From Oceanirhabdus seepicola (lineage in GTDB: Bacteria > Bacillota > Clostridia > Clostridiales > Clostridiaceae): a DNA stretch of 64,000 nt. Location: contig NZ_JAGSOJ010000003.1 in assembly GCF_023684385.1 (NCBI RefSeq), positions 372,001-436,000 on the forward strand. The letters run 5' to 3'. Position numbers and translations under genes: made by a program. The notes under the pieces are model-generated. The model was not told where the DNA came from. It made no database searches and saw only the letters and a program-made list of their open reading frames with translations. Shown here in pieces: positions 8,563 to 17,439 of this stretch; positions within the stretch are counted from its first letter, which is position 1; every line of letters starts with the position of its first letter.

Positions 8563-9933
8563 ATGAAAAACAAAAGAAAAAGAAATAGAGATCTTTTAAC
8601 AGGAAGTGTTGGTAAACACTTATTAAGAATGACTCTACCAACTATTGGAGGAATGTTAGCTTTTACTATCTTTAATATTACTGATACATTATTTGTATCA
8701 AAACTAGGAACGAATGCACTGGCTGCTATGGGGTTCACATTTCCTATTGTTATGATTGTAGGGGCTTTTTCATCGGGAATAAGTATAGGAGCGGCTTCGG
8801 TACTAGCTAGAGCCATGGGGAAAAAGGATCATCATCTGATGAATAGGATTGCTACAGATGGAATTCTTTTATCAGTCTTATCTGTTATATTTATTTCAAC
8901 TATTGGATTGCTCACCATGGACCCTTTATTTACTATGCTAGGCGCAACACAGGAAACTTTGCCATTAGTAAAAGAATACATGACTGTTTGGTATATAGGA
9001 GTTGTAGCTGTTGTTATGCCACCTGTAGGTGATTCAGCAATGAGAGCTATGGGAGATATGATTAGACCTTTTATTGTAATGATGGTATGTGCATTACTCA
9101 ATATTATATTAGATCCAATATTAATTTTTGGACTATTTGGGTTTCCTAAGATGGGGATGGCAGGGGCGGCTTTAGCAACTGTTATTTCAAGAGTTGCAGG
9201 AATGATAACTACATTATCATTTGTACATTTCCATTATGGATTAATCGACTTTAAGTATAAAGATTTTAAAGAATTAATATCTTCTTGGAGCAAGATATTA
9301 CATGTAGGAATTCCAAGTGCTGTTGTTAGATTATTTCCTCAATTGGTACGGACTGCTTTAACAAAGATGGCTGCAACGGTTGGAGGAACAGTAGCAGTAG
9401 CAGCAATTGCAACTGGTACAAGAGTAGAGAGTTTTGCTACCGTTGTAAGTATGGCCATTGGGACTGCATTAGTACCAATAATAGGACAAAACTGGGGTGC
9501 TAAAAAGTATGATAGGGTTAATGAAACCAGAAAAATAGTAAATAAAACAGCAGTTATTTATGGAATAATCATTTTCCTAATTGCATTACCATTAGCAGAA
9601 CCAGTCAGTAAAATTTTCACTGATAATCCTAAAGTATTGGAATTGACTAAATGGTATTTATGGATTGTTCTTTTTGCATCAGGAGGATTGAACTTATATA
9701 ACTGGACTAGTGGAGAGTTAAACTCAGTAGGGAAACCACTATGGGTTATGGTAATTAATATAGCAGGATCAGTAGTAATCTTAATTCCTGCATTATTTAT
9801 AGGATCAAAAATATATGGTTATGTTGGAATGTTAGTTGGTTTAGGAATTGGTCAGATAATAATTGGTGCAGTTGCTGTGAAAATTGGTAAGAAAGAATTA
9901 AAAGGTGAAAATGAAATATTAATAGAATGTTAG
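8563..9933 (+). CDS. MATE family efflux transporter
   Basis: A 456-residue integral membrane protein with about 12 hydrophobic helices. The opening LTGSVGKHLLRMTLPTIGGML and the repeat-like segments around residues 20-60 and 240-280 are characteristic of the MATE (NorM/DinF-like) family, which exports cationic drugs or metabolites using Na+ or H+ gradients. Family length is about 450 residues. The ATG follows CGGAGGGAATTA. It sits in tandem with two HD-domain genes, 12 bp before the second. Confidence 0.9.
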   Translation: MKNKRKRNRDLLTGSVGKHLLRMTLPTIGGMLAFTIFNITDTLFVSKLGTNALAAMGFTFPIVMIVGAFSSGISIGAASVLARAMGKKDHHLMNRIATDGILLSVLSVIFISTIGLLTMDPLFTMLGATQETLPLVKEYMTVWYIGVVAVVMPPVGDSAMRAMGDMIRPFIVMMVCALLNIILDPILIFGLFGFPKMGMAGAALATVISRVAGMITTLSFVHFHYGLIDFKYKDFKELISSWSKILHVGIPSAVVRLFPQLVRTALTKMAATVGGTVAVAAIATGTRVESFATVVSMAIGTALVPIIGQNWGAKKYDRVNETRKIVNKTAVIYGIIIFLIALPLAEPVSKIFTDNPKVLELTKWYLWIVLFASGGLNLYNWTSGELNSVGKPLWVMVINIAGSVVILIPALFIGSKIYGYVGMLVGLGIGQIIIGAVAVKIGKKELKGENEILIEC

Positions 9934-9945
9934 AAGGGATAATAT

Positions 9946-10551
9946 ATGAAAGTACCTACATTAGAGCAAGCAATTCAGTATATTGAATATGCTGAGAAAA
10001 GAAATCCAGGAGAGTGGATAGATCATTCATACAATGTAGCAAAAGCAGCTAAATCTATTGCAAGTGAATGCATCGATTTAGATGAGAATATTGCCTATGT
10101 TTTAGGATTGCTTCATGATATAGGAAGATATGAAGGACGTGTGCAACTGCATCACTCCATAAGTGGATATGACTTCCTGATGAAAGAAGGATATGATGAT
10201 GCATCACGAATAGCATTAACACATTCCTTTGTAATACCTGATATCAAAGTTTATGTGGGAAAGCATGATTGTACAGAGTATGAATTAATGTTTATTAAGA
10301 AATATTTAAATAATGTAACCTATAATGATTATGATAAACTTATTCAGTTGTGTGATAATATTTCTTTGCCAGAAGGGATATGTCTTATGGAAAAAAGGCT
10401 GATTGATGTTGTGATGAGGTATGGGTTTAATGATTTAACTTTGATAAAATGGGAAAATTATTTAGGCTTGAAAGAGTATTTCAGTAAAAAAATAGGTAAG
10501 TCAATTTATAAAGTGTTAGAAGGTGTTGTTGAAACGACCTTTGAGTTTTAG
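9946..10551 (+). CDS. HD domain phosphohydrolase-like protein
   Basis: A 201-residue protein with an intact HD signature: DHSYNVAKAA (His), LLHDIGRYEG (His-Asp doublet, about residue 56), HHSISGYDFL and LCDNISLPEG (distal Asp). Such proteins hydrolyse phosphate esters of nucleotides; the exact substrate is unknown. It is the last gene of the MATE unit. It ends 23 bp before the left tRNA-derived repeat, so it marks the chromosome side of the island boundary. Confidence 0.82.
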   Translation: MKVPTLEQAIQYIEYAEKRNPGEWIDHSYNVAKAAKSIASECIDLDENIAYVLGLLHDIGRYEGRVQLHHSISGYDFLMKEGYDDASRIALTHSFVIPDIKVYVGKHDCTEYELMFIKKYLNNVTYNDYDKLIQLCDNISLPEGICLMEKRLIDVVMRYGFNDLTLIKWENYLGLKEYFSKKIGKSIYKVLEGVVETTFEF

Positions 10552-10574
10552 ATTAGTAAATCATATTATTTTAC

Positions 10575-10641
10575 GAATCCGGGGGTCGCAGGTTTGAATC
10601 CTGTTAGGTGTACCATAAATATTGATATAAGCCGGTTCTCA
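10575..10641 (+). repeat. Left island repeat: tRNA 3'-end fragment (att-like)
   Basis: It carries the anticodon-arm 3' side, the T-arm GCAGGTTTGAATCCTGT, the acceptor 3' strand TAGGTGT and ACCA, but no D-arm upstream, so this is a tRNA 3' fragment and not an intact gene. It matches 41183-41250 with only a few differences. Tyrosine integrases commonly use tRNA 3' ends, so I infer an attachment-site duplicate. Confidence 0.75.
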
Positions 10642-10660
10642 GAAATGAGAATTTCGGCTT
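10629..10660 (+). terminator. Terminator following the left tRNA fragment
   Basis: AAGCCGGTTCTCA pairs with TGAGAATTTCGGCTT around a short loop, followed by ATTTTTATTTT. The right copy has the same stem in diverged form (41238-41269), showing that the repeat extends past the tRNA into its terminator. Confidence 0.75.
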
Positions 10661-10710
10661 ATTTTTATTTTCCCACACTTTTCCCACATTAGAATTTGAT
10701 GAAGAAAAAA
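10639..10710 (-). pseudogene. Integrase C-terminal remnant (WEKCGK tail)
   Basis: On the minus strand one frame reads MWEKCGKIKISRNSHF then stop. From memory, a WEKCGK-type tail is frequent at the C-terminus of Firmicute phage-type integrases whose gene ends at the attachment site. The same tail is encoded at 41026-41088. No catalytic domain is preserved here, so this is a scar at most; it could be chance. Confidence 0.4.
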
Positions 10711-11242
10711 AACTAGACAAGTGGGTGGGGAAATATTTATGGTGCTTTAGGACATACTGTAGGCAGATTTAGGTGAATATATTTGCAACGACTGAGATGC
10801 TTAAGTATCCAAGTAGTGCTTGTGTAGTTTTTGGTGTAACTTTCGACTATGAGAGTTTTATTGCATAAATTATTACAAAAAATAATTTAAATTCTAAAGT
10901 TAATTACATTAGTTAATTTGAAGCTTTTTAAATTTAGGCTATGTTTAAGAGTGGTGTTGAATTTGTATATATACTATAAATGTTAAATATTTTGATTGAT
11001 ATGGAAATTTGGCATAATATAATCTTGATAGTATGTGGTGAAAGAAATTAATCAATACACTGAAACAGTAGAGAAAAGTGACTTTATATAATTGAGATAT
11101 AACATAGCTAATGTTTATAATACGAAGTAAAATGCTGCGAATAAAGAAGTTAAGTATTGAGAAAATCTTAGATGATGATAGTGTAAATATATCGAAAATT
11201 TGAGGGGAATTCGCTAAATTTGGAAGATGTGATAGTAGGAAG

Positions 11243-11291
11243 GTACGGTTCGCCTCCAACATTCAAAACCACGACTGTATGTCGTGGTTTT
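11243..11291 (+). repeat. Repeat with T-arm-like segment and terminator hairpin, copy 1
   Basis: A GGTTCGCCTCC segment is followed by the hairpin AAAACCACGAC / GTCGTGGTTTT and T residues (11265-11291). The same order (TTCGACTCC, then AAAACCACGAC / GTCGTG, then T run) occurs at 17440-17489. Both look like 3' ends of an RNA gene. The pair brackets the nuclease, ATPase-TOPRIM and TPR-lactamase genes. Confidence 0.5.
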
Positions 11292-11295
11292 TGTG

Positions 11296-11340
11296 AAATA
11301 AAGTATAAGTTTGCCATATTGGCAAACTTATACTTTATTT
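11296..11340. repeat. Perfect 20-bp inverted repeat
   Basis: AAATAAAGTATAAGTTTGCC (11296-11315) is followed by ATATT and its exact reverse complement (11321-11340). Part of the arm (GGCAAACTTAT) recurs just downstream at about 11348. It may be a terminator for the minus-strand nuclease gene or a mobile-repeat scar. Confidence 0.6.
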
Positions 11341-11429
11341 TTGTTTTGGCAAACTTATGGTTTGTTTTAGCGCCAAGTTAATGCATATAATTAAAACACC
11401 AGCTAAAATTAAAATGTTAATATAATTAA

Positions 11430-12053
11430 TTAGTTACACATATCTACTTTTACACACAGATATTTAAATTTTCCATATTTACAAGAGGAAAATTCAGAGT
11501 AATTAGCCCACTTACATTTGTATTGGTTATTTAAATATAAAGGGCTTTCTCTTTCTTTAGTATTTGCCTTACCTAGCCATTCTAAATTATCTTTTAATAT
11601 CCTATCTTCATGTATTCTAAATTGATAACTATTAATAGTCTCTTTTGATTTCAGCCAGTATAAATGTTCATTTGTAAGTATAATAGAATACCCTATACAA
11701 TTTTGATGTATGGAAGTAACTTTTTCCAACCTACAAATATCTCTTATAAAATCATATCTTCCATGATCTTCTGCAGATTGCTTTTTAAGAAAAAAGTTTT
11801 CACCATTAAAAGTGCAATGTAAAAATCGAGTTTTGTATTTCAATTCAATTGCATAGTATATGTTTTCATACTTAATCCAAATGTCTAAATTCAAACTTTC
11901 AGAAACATATGGGTAATCATATTCTAATCTGATTTGTGCATCTGGATAGCTAGTACGTATTTGCCAAGCAAGTTCATGTTGGAAATCTTTTTCTGAATGA
12001 AATACTGCTCTTCTCTCACTTAAACTATCTAGTATGGCATGAATATCTATCAT
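11430..12053 (-). CDS. Predicted PD-(D/E)XK nuclease-like protein
   Basis: A 207-residue protein. An alpha-beta core contains SLNLDIWIKYENIYYAIELKYK, where Asp (LNLD, about residue 76) followed about 13 residues later by ELK matches the D-x(n)-E-x-K metal site of PD-(D/E)XK nucleases. The N-terminal helix FHSEKDFQHELAWQI also fits the fold. No specific family is recognised. It is monocistronic, with start ATG after AGGAGAGAGTT. As the first gene inside the island, a role in defence or DNA processing is plausible but unproven. Confidence 0.55.
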   Translation of the reverse strand: MIDIHAILDSLSERRAVFHSEKDFQHELAWQIRTSYPDAQIRLEYDYPYVSESLNLDIWIKYENIYYAIELKYKTRFLHCTFNGENFFLKKQSAEDHGRYDFIRDICRLEKVTSIHQNCIGYSIILTNEHLYWLKSKETINSYQFRIHEDRILKDNLEWLGKANTKERESPLYLNNQYKCKWANYSEFSSCKYGKFKYLCVKVDMCN

Positions 12054-12329
12054 AACTCTCTCCTATCAATATTTATCTTTTCTTATATATATATATTATA
12101 CTAAAATAAAAAACTTATATCATAATGATATTGAGGATTTAAAACAAAATATTTATTTAAAAATATACTAATATTAATATAAGATTAATATTTGTTAAGT
12201 ATTTTTTTACTAAAAAATCATTTATTATAAATATCTAATCATTAAAAAGAAAGTGCTGGATTCACTTTCACAGAAATATTATTTAATTTGGTTAAATCAT
12301 TAATCGCCATTTGAAAGGAGGTGAATTTA
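12054..12329. other. AT-rich gap between the nuclease gene and a small reading frame
   Basis: Very AT-rich sequence with probable divergent promoters. I see no gene; the following strong ribosome site belongs to the small frame at 12330. Confidence 0.4.
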
Positions 12330-12424
12330 ATGAAATTTTCCAAATCAAATATTTGGTTTTCTTAAGCATTTTTTCATTTATCTTAGGAATTTTATTATTA
12401 TTTATAGCAATAATGTTAGCCTAA
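12330..12424 (+). pseudogene. Small single-helix membrane peptide, broken by a -1 shift
   Basis: A near-perfect ribosome site (AAAGGAGGTGA) precedes ATG at 12330. That frame stops after 11 codons. Moving back one base at the TTTT run near 12357 joins it to a hydrophobic frame that ends at 12424, giving a 31-residue peptide of the form MKFSKSNIW followed by one transmembrane helix (FILGILLLFIAIMLA). This is the size and shape of type I toxin or other small membrane peptides. It is either a one-base deletion or a programmed slip. Confidence 0.45.
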
Positions 12425-12512
12425 TTTATACATCATTTCGATGGCACTCCAAGTTACGTTTTTATTACTATGTACTCTACAAGCATTATATCCCATACAA
12501 TAGTATGATGCA

Positions 12513-12528
12513 GTGAACCGTATCATAA
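12513..12528 (+). repeat. Dispersed 16-mer GTGAACCGTATCATAA, copy 1
   Basis: This is an exact copy of a 16-mer found also at 14312 and 17517, with variants at 57447 and 60209. All are intergenic. It is followed by a hairpin with TAGCC/GGCTA and a T run (about 12540-12585). Function unknown. Confidence 0.5.
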
Positions 12529-12700
12529 AAAAGTGAGTTTTTTAGTCTTAGCCATTAATATTACTTGGTTAAGGCTAGTTTTTTATGTGAAAATATATCA
12601 AAACTAATTTGTTGCTAATTTTAAGATTATTTACATAATTATATAAAATTTGATAAAATAATTATATATAGTATGATTTGTGATTTAGAAGGAGGAGAAA

Positions 12701-14290
12701 ATGGATTTCACATTACAATTGCCTAATAAAGATGGAAGTATTGAAACAAAAAAACTTGATAATAATTCATTAATAATAATAGGTGCAAATGGTGCTGGGA
12801 AAAGTAGACTAGGCGCTTGGATTGAACACAATGATTTAAAAAATGTACATAGGATTAGTGCACAAAGGTCATTAGAATTCGAAGATTTTATTCAATTAAA
12901 AAGTTATAAGCAATCTGAAAATATGTTGCTGTTTGGTGTAGAAGATGAAGTTGATCTTACTCATAAAAAGGGACATCGTTGGAATTGGGGAAGATATACT
13001 AATAGTATGATTGATGATTTTGGTATAGCTTTATCAGCTATAATAGCAAAAAAAAATTTGCAGAATGAAAAGTATATAGATGAATGTAGGAAAAGAGATA
13101 ATGCTGGCAAACCTCATGAGAAGGTTCCGATTACAGTTTTAGAACAATTATATGATATATGGAATAAAATATATCCTCATAGAGAAATAAAAGTAGAAGA
13201 TGCACAAGTTGTTGTGAAATATAATCAACAGAATTATAAAGGTATAGAAATGAGTGATGGAGAACGTGTTGCATTATACTTAATTGCTCAATGTTTAGCT
13301 GTCCCAAATAATAAAACTATAATAATTGATGAGCCAGAAGTGCATTTACATAGGTCAATTATGAATAGATTATGGAAGGCTATTGAACTAGTTCGTAATG
13401 AGTGTTTATTTGTGTATATTACTCATGATACAAATTTTGCTGCATCACATGAACATGCTAAAAAACTTTGGGTTAAAGAATATGATGGACATAGTTGGGA
13501 CTTAGAATTTGTGAATACAGATGAATTTTTGCCAGAGCAATGTTTGCTTGATATATTAGGTAATCGAAAGAATACTATATTTGTAGAGGGCACATCTGAA
13601 AGTTATGATACAACAATATATAGGGAAATTTATAAGGATTATTATATTGTTCCTTGTGGAAGTTCATTAAATGTTATTGATTATACTAAAGCAGTGAGTG
13701 CTAATAAACAATTGCATCATTTAAAAGCTTATGGAATAATTGATAGAGATTTTCGTAGTGATGAAGAAATAAGATATCTTAACTCTAAAAGAATATATGT
13801 TTTAGAGATTGCGGAAATCGAGAATTTATTTTGTATAGAAGAAGTGCTTAAAGCTGTAAATGAACATTTTTTATATGAGGATGAGGAGAGAGTAGAAAAT
13901 GCAAAAAACTATGTAGTTGAAACTAGGTTCAGTAAGCAAATATCTCAACAAATAGCTAAAGCTACTACATCACAAATTAAATATAAGTTATTTTCCTATG
14001 ATGTTTCAGGGATAAATGTTGAAAGCATAAAGGAAAAAGTGCAAAATTTACAAAATTATATTGACTTTGACAGTTTGGCTACTGAAATAGGTGACAGTTT
14101 TAATAATACTCTTAAATCAAAAAACTACTCTGAGGTTTTAAAAATTTTTAATGAAAAAGGATTATCTTCATCTATTGGACAATATTTTAATATAAATAAT
14201 AAGCAATACTGTGAATTGGTATTAAGATTATTACGAAGAGGAAATGAATTAATATATATAGGTATGAAAAAATATTTACCACACTTGTAA
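12701..14290 (+). CDS. ABC-type ATPase fused to TOPRIM (DUF4435): PARIS-like defence protein
   Basis: A 529-residue fusion. Residues 1-280 form an ABC/OLD-type ATPase: Walker A IIGANGAGKSRLG (about 26-38), signature MSDGERVAL (about 184), Walker B TIIIDEPEVHLH (about 207) and THD switch. Residues 290-529 form a TOPRIM/DUF4435 module with FVEGTSES (about 293) and GIIDRDF (about 347). In PARIS systems the ATPase AriA and the DUF4435 nuclease AriB are separate or fused; phage anti-restriction proteins release AriB, which cleaves host tRNA. I infer a fused PARIS-type or OLD-like abortive system. The start follows GAAGGAGGAGAAA. Confidence 0.75.
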   Translation: MDFTLQLPNKDGSIETKKLDNNSLIIIGANGAGKSRLGAWIEHNDLKNVHRISAQRSLEFEDFIQLKSYKQSENMLLFGVEDEVDLTHKKGHRWNWGRYTNSMIDDFGIALSAIIAKKNLQNEKYIDECRKRDNAGKPHEKVPITVLEQLYDIWNKIYPHREIKVEDAQVVVKYNQQNYKGIEMSDGERVALYLIAQCLAVPNNKTIIIDEPEVHLHRSIMNRLWKAIELVRNECLFVYITHDTNFAASHEHAKKLWVKEYDGHSWDLEFVNTDEFLPEQCLLDILGNRKNTIFVEGTSESYDTTIYREIYKDYYIVPCGSSLNVIDYTKAVSANKQLHHLKAYGIIDRDFRSDEEIRYLNSKRIYVLEIAEIENLFCIEEVLKAVNEHFLYEDEERVENAKNYVVETRFSKQISQQIAKATTSQIKYKLFSYDVSGINVESIKEKVQNLQNYIDFDSLATEIGDSFNNTLKSKNYSEVLKIFNEKGLSSSIGQYFNINNKQYCELVLRLLRRGNELIYIGMKKYLPHL

Positions 14291-14311
14291 ACCTCACTTA
14301 GCCACATTACA

Positions 14312-14327
14312 GTGAACCGTATCATAA
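14312..14327 (+). repeat. Dispersed 16-mer GTGAACCGTATCATAA, copy 2
   Basis: Exact copy located 22 bp after the ATPase-TOPRIM stop codon, before the terminator hairpin at 14391. See the copies at 12513 and 17517. Confidence 0.5.
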
Positions 14328-14390
14328 ATAAAAATATCGGTGGATTTCGCCTAATGTGATTAACCTCCACCAATAAATCCACTAATAATG

Positions 14391-14438
14391 AAGAGGTATC
14401 TCAAAAATGATTTTAAAGCATTTTGAGATACCTCTTTT
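14391..14438. terminator. Strong intrinsic terminator
   Basis: AAGAGGTATCTCAAAA pairs exactly with TTTTGAGATACCTCTT around a 14-nt loop, with T and A runs outside. It lies between the converging ATPase-TOPRIM gene and the minus-strand hypothetical gene, so it can work in both directions. Confidence 0.85.
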
Positions 14439-14525
14439 AACTTATACATTATAATATGAATTTATGACTTTTTACTAAATCTATTGAACATAGAATTTGT
14501 TATTATATTATCAAGTTAATTATAA

Positions 14526-14963
14526 TTACTTGTCAAAATCAATGAGTTCATTTTTATTTTTTATATTTAGATAAAGAGAATCTTCTTTTGGGAAGGTTTC
14601 AATATTTGAAGAATCACAGTAAAGTGTTAAATTACTTAAGGTACCAGTAGCAATTTTAATATAATCATCATAATTATCTTCGAAAATTGGATGCCTAGCT
14701 AAACATACATCAGTTACTATTGGCATATAACTACTATTTACTTTATAATAGACGTTAAAATAATTTGGATCTTTACTTAAATTAAGATAATGTTTATAAG
14801 AGTGATAAAAATCATATTCAATATAAGATTTAGATAGAATCTCGAGCATTTCTATTCTGTAATTATTTATTGTTGAGTCAATATTTTTTATTAAAGTAAT
14901 CTTATCATTTTCTAATTTTGATATTTTTTTTAAAATATCAAAAATCTTATAGAAGCTATCCAT
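14526..14963 (-). CDS. Hypothetical protein
   Basis: I do not recognise this 145-residue protein. The first half is helical and may form a coiled coil (DILKKISKLENDKITLIKNI); the second half is beta-rich with several Cys and Tyr residues. The start at 14963 is chosen because AGAGGGGG lies about 9-10 nt upstream, whereas the longer frame would begin with TTG without a ribosome site. It is divergent from the TPR-lactamase gene with a 172-bp shared promoter region, so it could be its partner or regulator. Confidence 0.5.
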   Translation of the reverse strand: MDSFYKIFDILKKISKLENDKITLIKNIDSTINNYRIEMLEILSKSYIEYDFYHSYKHYLNLSKDPNYFNVYYKVNSSYMPIVTDVCLARHPIFEDNYDDYIKIATGTLSNLTLYCDSSNIETFPKEDSLYLNIKNKNELIDFDK

Positions 14964-15135
14964 ATATAATACCCCCTCTGTATTTGGTATAGTATACAAA
15001 ATACTTAATAAAATTATTACTACTTCAACTACAATTTTGGATGATGAATGTAGTATATGTAACTTTTTAATGATATAATAGTTAAGAAAATTATTGAATT
15101 CATATATATTATTGACAGATTGGGGGATTATTAGT

Positions 15136-17361
15136 ATGAGTGAAAATAGAGAAGAAGCAAATGAGTATAAGCATTGTTATAATGAAGGAAAAAAACATTA
15201 TGATAACAATGAATACGATAAGGCTAATGAATGTTTTTCAAAAGTAATTGAACTAAAAGCAGATTATGCATTAGCATATTGGTATAGAGGTCTAATTTAT
15301 AACAAGAAACAAGAATACGATAAAGCAATTATAGACTATGATAAAGCAATTGAGCTCAAACAAGATGATGCTTTATTATATAATAATAGAGGGGTAGTCT
15401 ATAGTAATCAAAAGGAAGATGATAAAGCAATTGAAGATTATAATAAAGCAATTGAGCTAAATCCAGATTATGCTTCAGCATATAATAATAGAGGGATAGT
15501 CTATAGTAATCAAAAGGAAGATGATAAAGCAATTGAAGATTATAATAAAGCAATTGAACTAAATCCAGATTATGCTTCAGCATATAATAATAGAGGGGGT
15601 GTCTATAATAATCAAAAGCAATATGATAAAGCGATTGAAGATTATAATAAAGCAATTGAGCTAAACCCAGATGATGCTTTAGCATATATTAGTAGAGGGT
15701 TAGTTTATAATAATAAACAGCAATATGATAAAGCAATTGAAGATTATAATAAAGCAATTGAGCTAAAGCCAGATTATGCTTTAACATATAATAATAGAGG
15801 GGTAAGCTATAATAATAAACAGCAATATGATAAAGCAATTGAAGATTATAATAAAGCAATTCAACAAAAACCAGACTATGCTTTACCATATTTGAATAAG
15901 GGATATATATTAAAAAAAATTGGAACTGATTATGAGCAAGCTAAATTATGCTTTGAAAAAGCACATGATTTATATTCTATAGAAAATGAAAAATATAGGT
16001 TAGAAAAAATTGAAGATAATATTAAAGAATTAGATGAATATATTGAAGCTAAAAAACAAAAAGAAAGCAAGTTTACAAAAATACTTAAAGAAACAGAAGA
16101 GATTTTTACTAATTCAGAAAATAAAAAGAGAAGCTTTTTGAATTTTATTATACCAAGTGAAAGGAACGAAGCTAAGAATTGTTTAGAAGTTTTAAGGAGA
16201 TGGAATTCATATACTCCAATTGTAGCTGACAATTTTCATATAAGTAAAGGTGGAGGATATTTTTTAAGAATCAATGGAAAAGGTATAGTAATTGATCCGG
16301 GTTTTAACTTTATTGAGAATTTTAAAGGACTGAACCATTTTTTTGATGAAATAGATATTGTTTTAATTAGCCATGCTCATAATGATCACACCGCGGATAT
16401 AGAATCTATCTTAACACTTATACATAAATATAATGAAAATATAAAGTCATCTGATAACTCTGAAGATAGATATACTATAGAATATGATTTAGCCCAAAGA
16501 CATGGAGATAAATGGGGCGACTTTGATGAAGCAGAAAAAAGTAAACTAATAAATGAAGAATTCAAGCGTTCTCCAAGAAGGAAAATTATTGATATTTATA
16601 TTACTACAAGTACCTTTAAAAAATATGTTGGTATGTTTGAACTGATGAAGAGTACTAATTATAAATTACATATAATTGAAGCTGGTTATGAAAAGGAGTT
16701 TAAAGATGATAGTTTTACTATAAAGACAATAAGGTCAAAACATTTTGATATAATATCTGATGATTCGTCAGTTGGATTTTTAATAGAATTTGATAATAAT
16801 AGCATTCTCTATACTGGAGATACTGGTGTAGATGAAAAATTAGTAGAGGAGTATAAACAAATCGCTAAAGGCACAGAACATAGGAATCTCATCTTATTAG
16901 CACATTTAGGTGGATTCAAAGATTATGAAAATAAATATCAAGAAATAGAAGGATATAAATCTTTTTATTCAAATCATCTAGGAAGGTTAGGATTAGTTGA
17001 AATTAATAATATATTAAACCCTAAGATATGTTTAATATCTGAGTTTGGAGAAGAATTTAAAGATAGAAGAATTCAGTTTTCTGAAATAATGGACAAACTT
17101 TATGAAGATAAAATAATATTTCTACCAGCAGATATAGGTTTAAAGTTAAATTTTGACAAGGATTCTTGTAAAGTGCACGGGATATCAAAGGTAGACATGG
17201 ATACTTTAGTAATGGAAAAAGATGATATTAAACTTGAAGATATCGGAATTTCTTTGTTAAGAAAAGATTATTCTCTGCATTATTACAATAAAGCTGATAG
17301 TATCAAAGAAGGGAATTTGATACAAGCATTGATAGATGAATATGAAGATAGTAATAAATAA
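15136..17361 (+). CDS. TPR-repeat protein with C-terminal metallo-beta-lactamase fold
   Basis: A 741-residue protein. Residues about 10-245 are seven tetratricopeptide repeats of 34 residues (consensus YNNRGxxYxNxxxYDKAI). A charged helical linker (245-340) leads to a metallo-beta-lactamase fold with the metal motif SHAHNDHTAD (about 411), the bridging Asp in YTGDTG (about 560) and further His in AHLGG and SNHLG. The metal site looks complete, so hydrolase or nuclease activity is likely. ATG at 15136 follows GGGGGATTATTAGT; the upstream TTG at 15094 lacks a ribosome site. I know no named system with this architecture; its island setting suggests defence. Confidence 0.78.
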   Translation: MSENREEANEYKHCYNEGKKHYDNNEYDKANECFSKVIELKADYALAYWYRGLIYNKKQEYDKAIIDYDKAIELKQDDALLYNNRGVVYSNQKEDDKAIEDYNKAIELNPDYASAYNNRGIVYSNQKEDDKAIEDYNKAIELNPDYASAYNNRGGVYNNQKQYDKAIEDYNKAIELNPDDALAYISRGLVYNNKQQYDKAIEDYNKAIELKPDYALTYNNRGVSYNNKQQYDKAIEDYNKAIQQKPDYALPYLNKGYILKKIGTDYEQAKLCFEKAHDLYSIENEKYRLEKIEDNIKELDEYIEAKKQKESKFTKILKETEEIFTNSENKKRSFLNFIIPSERNEAKNCLEVLRRWNSYTPIVADNFHISKGGGYFLRINGKGIVIDPGFNFIENFKGLNHFFDEIDIVLISHAHNDHTADIESILTLIHKYNENIKSSDNSEDRYTIEYDLAQRHGDKWGDFDEAEKSKLINEEFKRSPRRKIIDIYITTSTFKKYVGMFELMKSTNYKLHIIEAGYEKEFKDDSFTIKTIRSKHFDIISDDSSVGFLIEFDNNSILYTGDTGVDEKLVEEYKQIAKGTEHRNLILLAHLGGFKDYENKYQEIEGYKSFYSNHLGRLGLVEINNILNPKICLISEFGEEFKDRRIQFSEIMDKLYEDKIIFLPADIGLKLNFDKDSCKVHGISKVDMDTLVMEKDDIKLEDIGISLLRKDYSLHYYNKADSIKEGNLIQALIDEYEDSNK
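15255..15892 (+). repeat. Tandem 102-bp DNA repeats encoding the TPR units
   Basis: About six units of 102 bp, several almost identical at DNA level (for example the units beginning near 15384 and 15486 differ at few bases). Such low divergence implies recent unequal duplication, so copy number probably varies between strains. Confidence 0.85.
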
Positions 17362-17439
17362 TTTAATTATTAAATTTTAATGTTTATTACAAAGTTTTTA
17401 CTTAAGATAAGATTTTATATGGAGTTTAGTGGATTTTAA

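Larger units (their letters stand above)
10552..11429. other. 878-bp non-coding left end of the island
   Basis: This stretch holds the left tRNA-3'-end repeat, its terminator, an integrase C-terminal remnant, and from 11243 a second repeat with terminator and a perfect 20-bp palindrome. Between about 10715 and 11240 I see only AT-rich sequence without a convincing gene. Short open frames there lack ribosome sites and family signatures. Confidence 0.6.

Noticed and set aside
10540..10615. Complete tRNA gene at the left boundary
   Set aside because: Only the anticodon-arm 3' side, T-arm and acceptor 3' strand are present. No D-arm or 5' acceptor strand can be found upstream, and an HD-protein gene ends at 10551.
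10945..11262. Minus-strand open frame of about 105 codons at the island's left end
   Set aside because: No ribosome site, a composition typical of AT-rich non-coding DNA, and it runs through the repeat at 11243.
15356..15889. Minus-strand repetitive Tyr/Leu-rich open frames
   Set aside because: They are antisense shadows of the 102-bp TPR repeats, without ribosome sites.
15384..15890. CRISPR-like array
   Set aside because: The regular repeats are 102-bp in-frame coding units of TPRs, not short palindromic repeats with unique spacers. No Cas genes are present.
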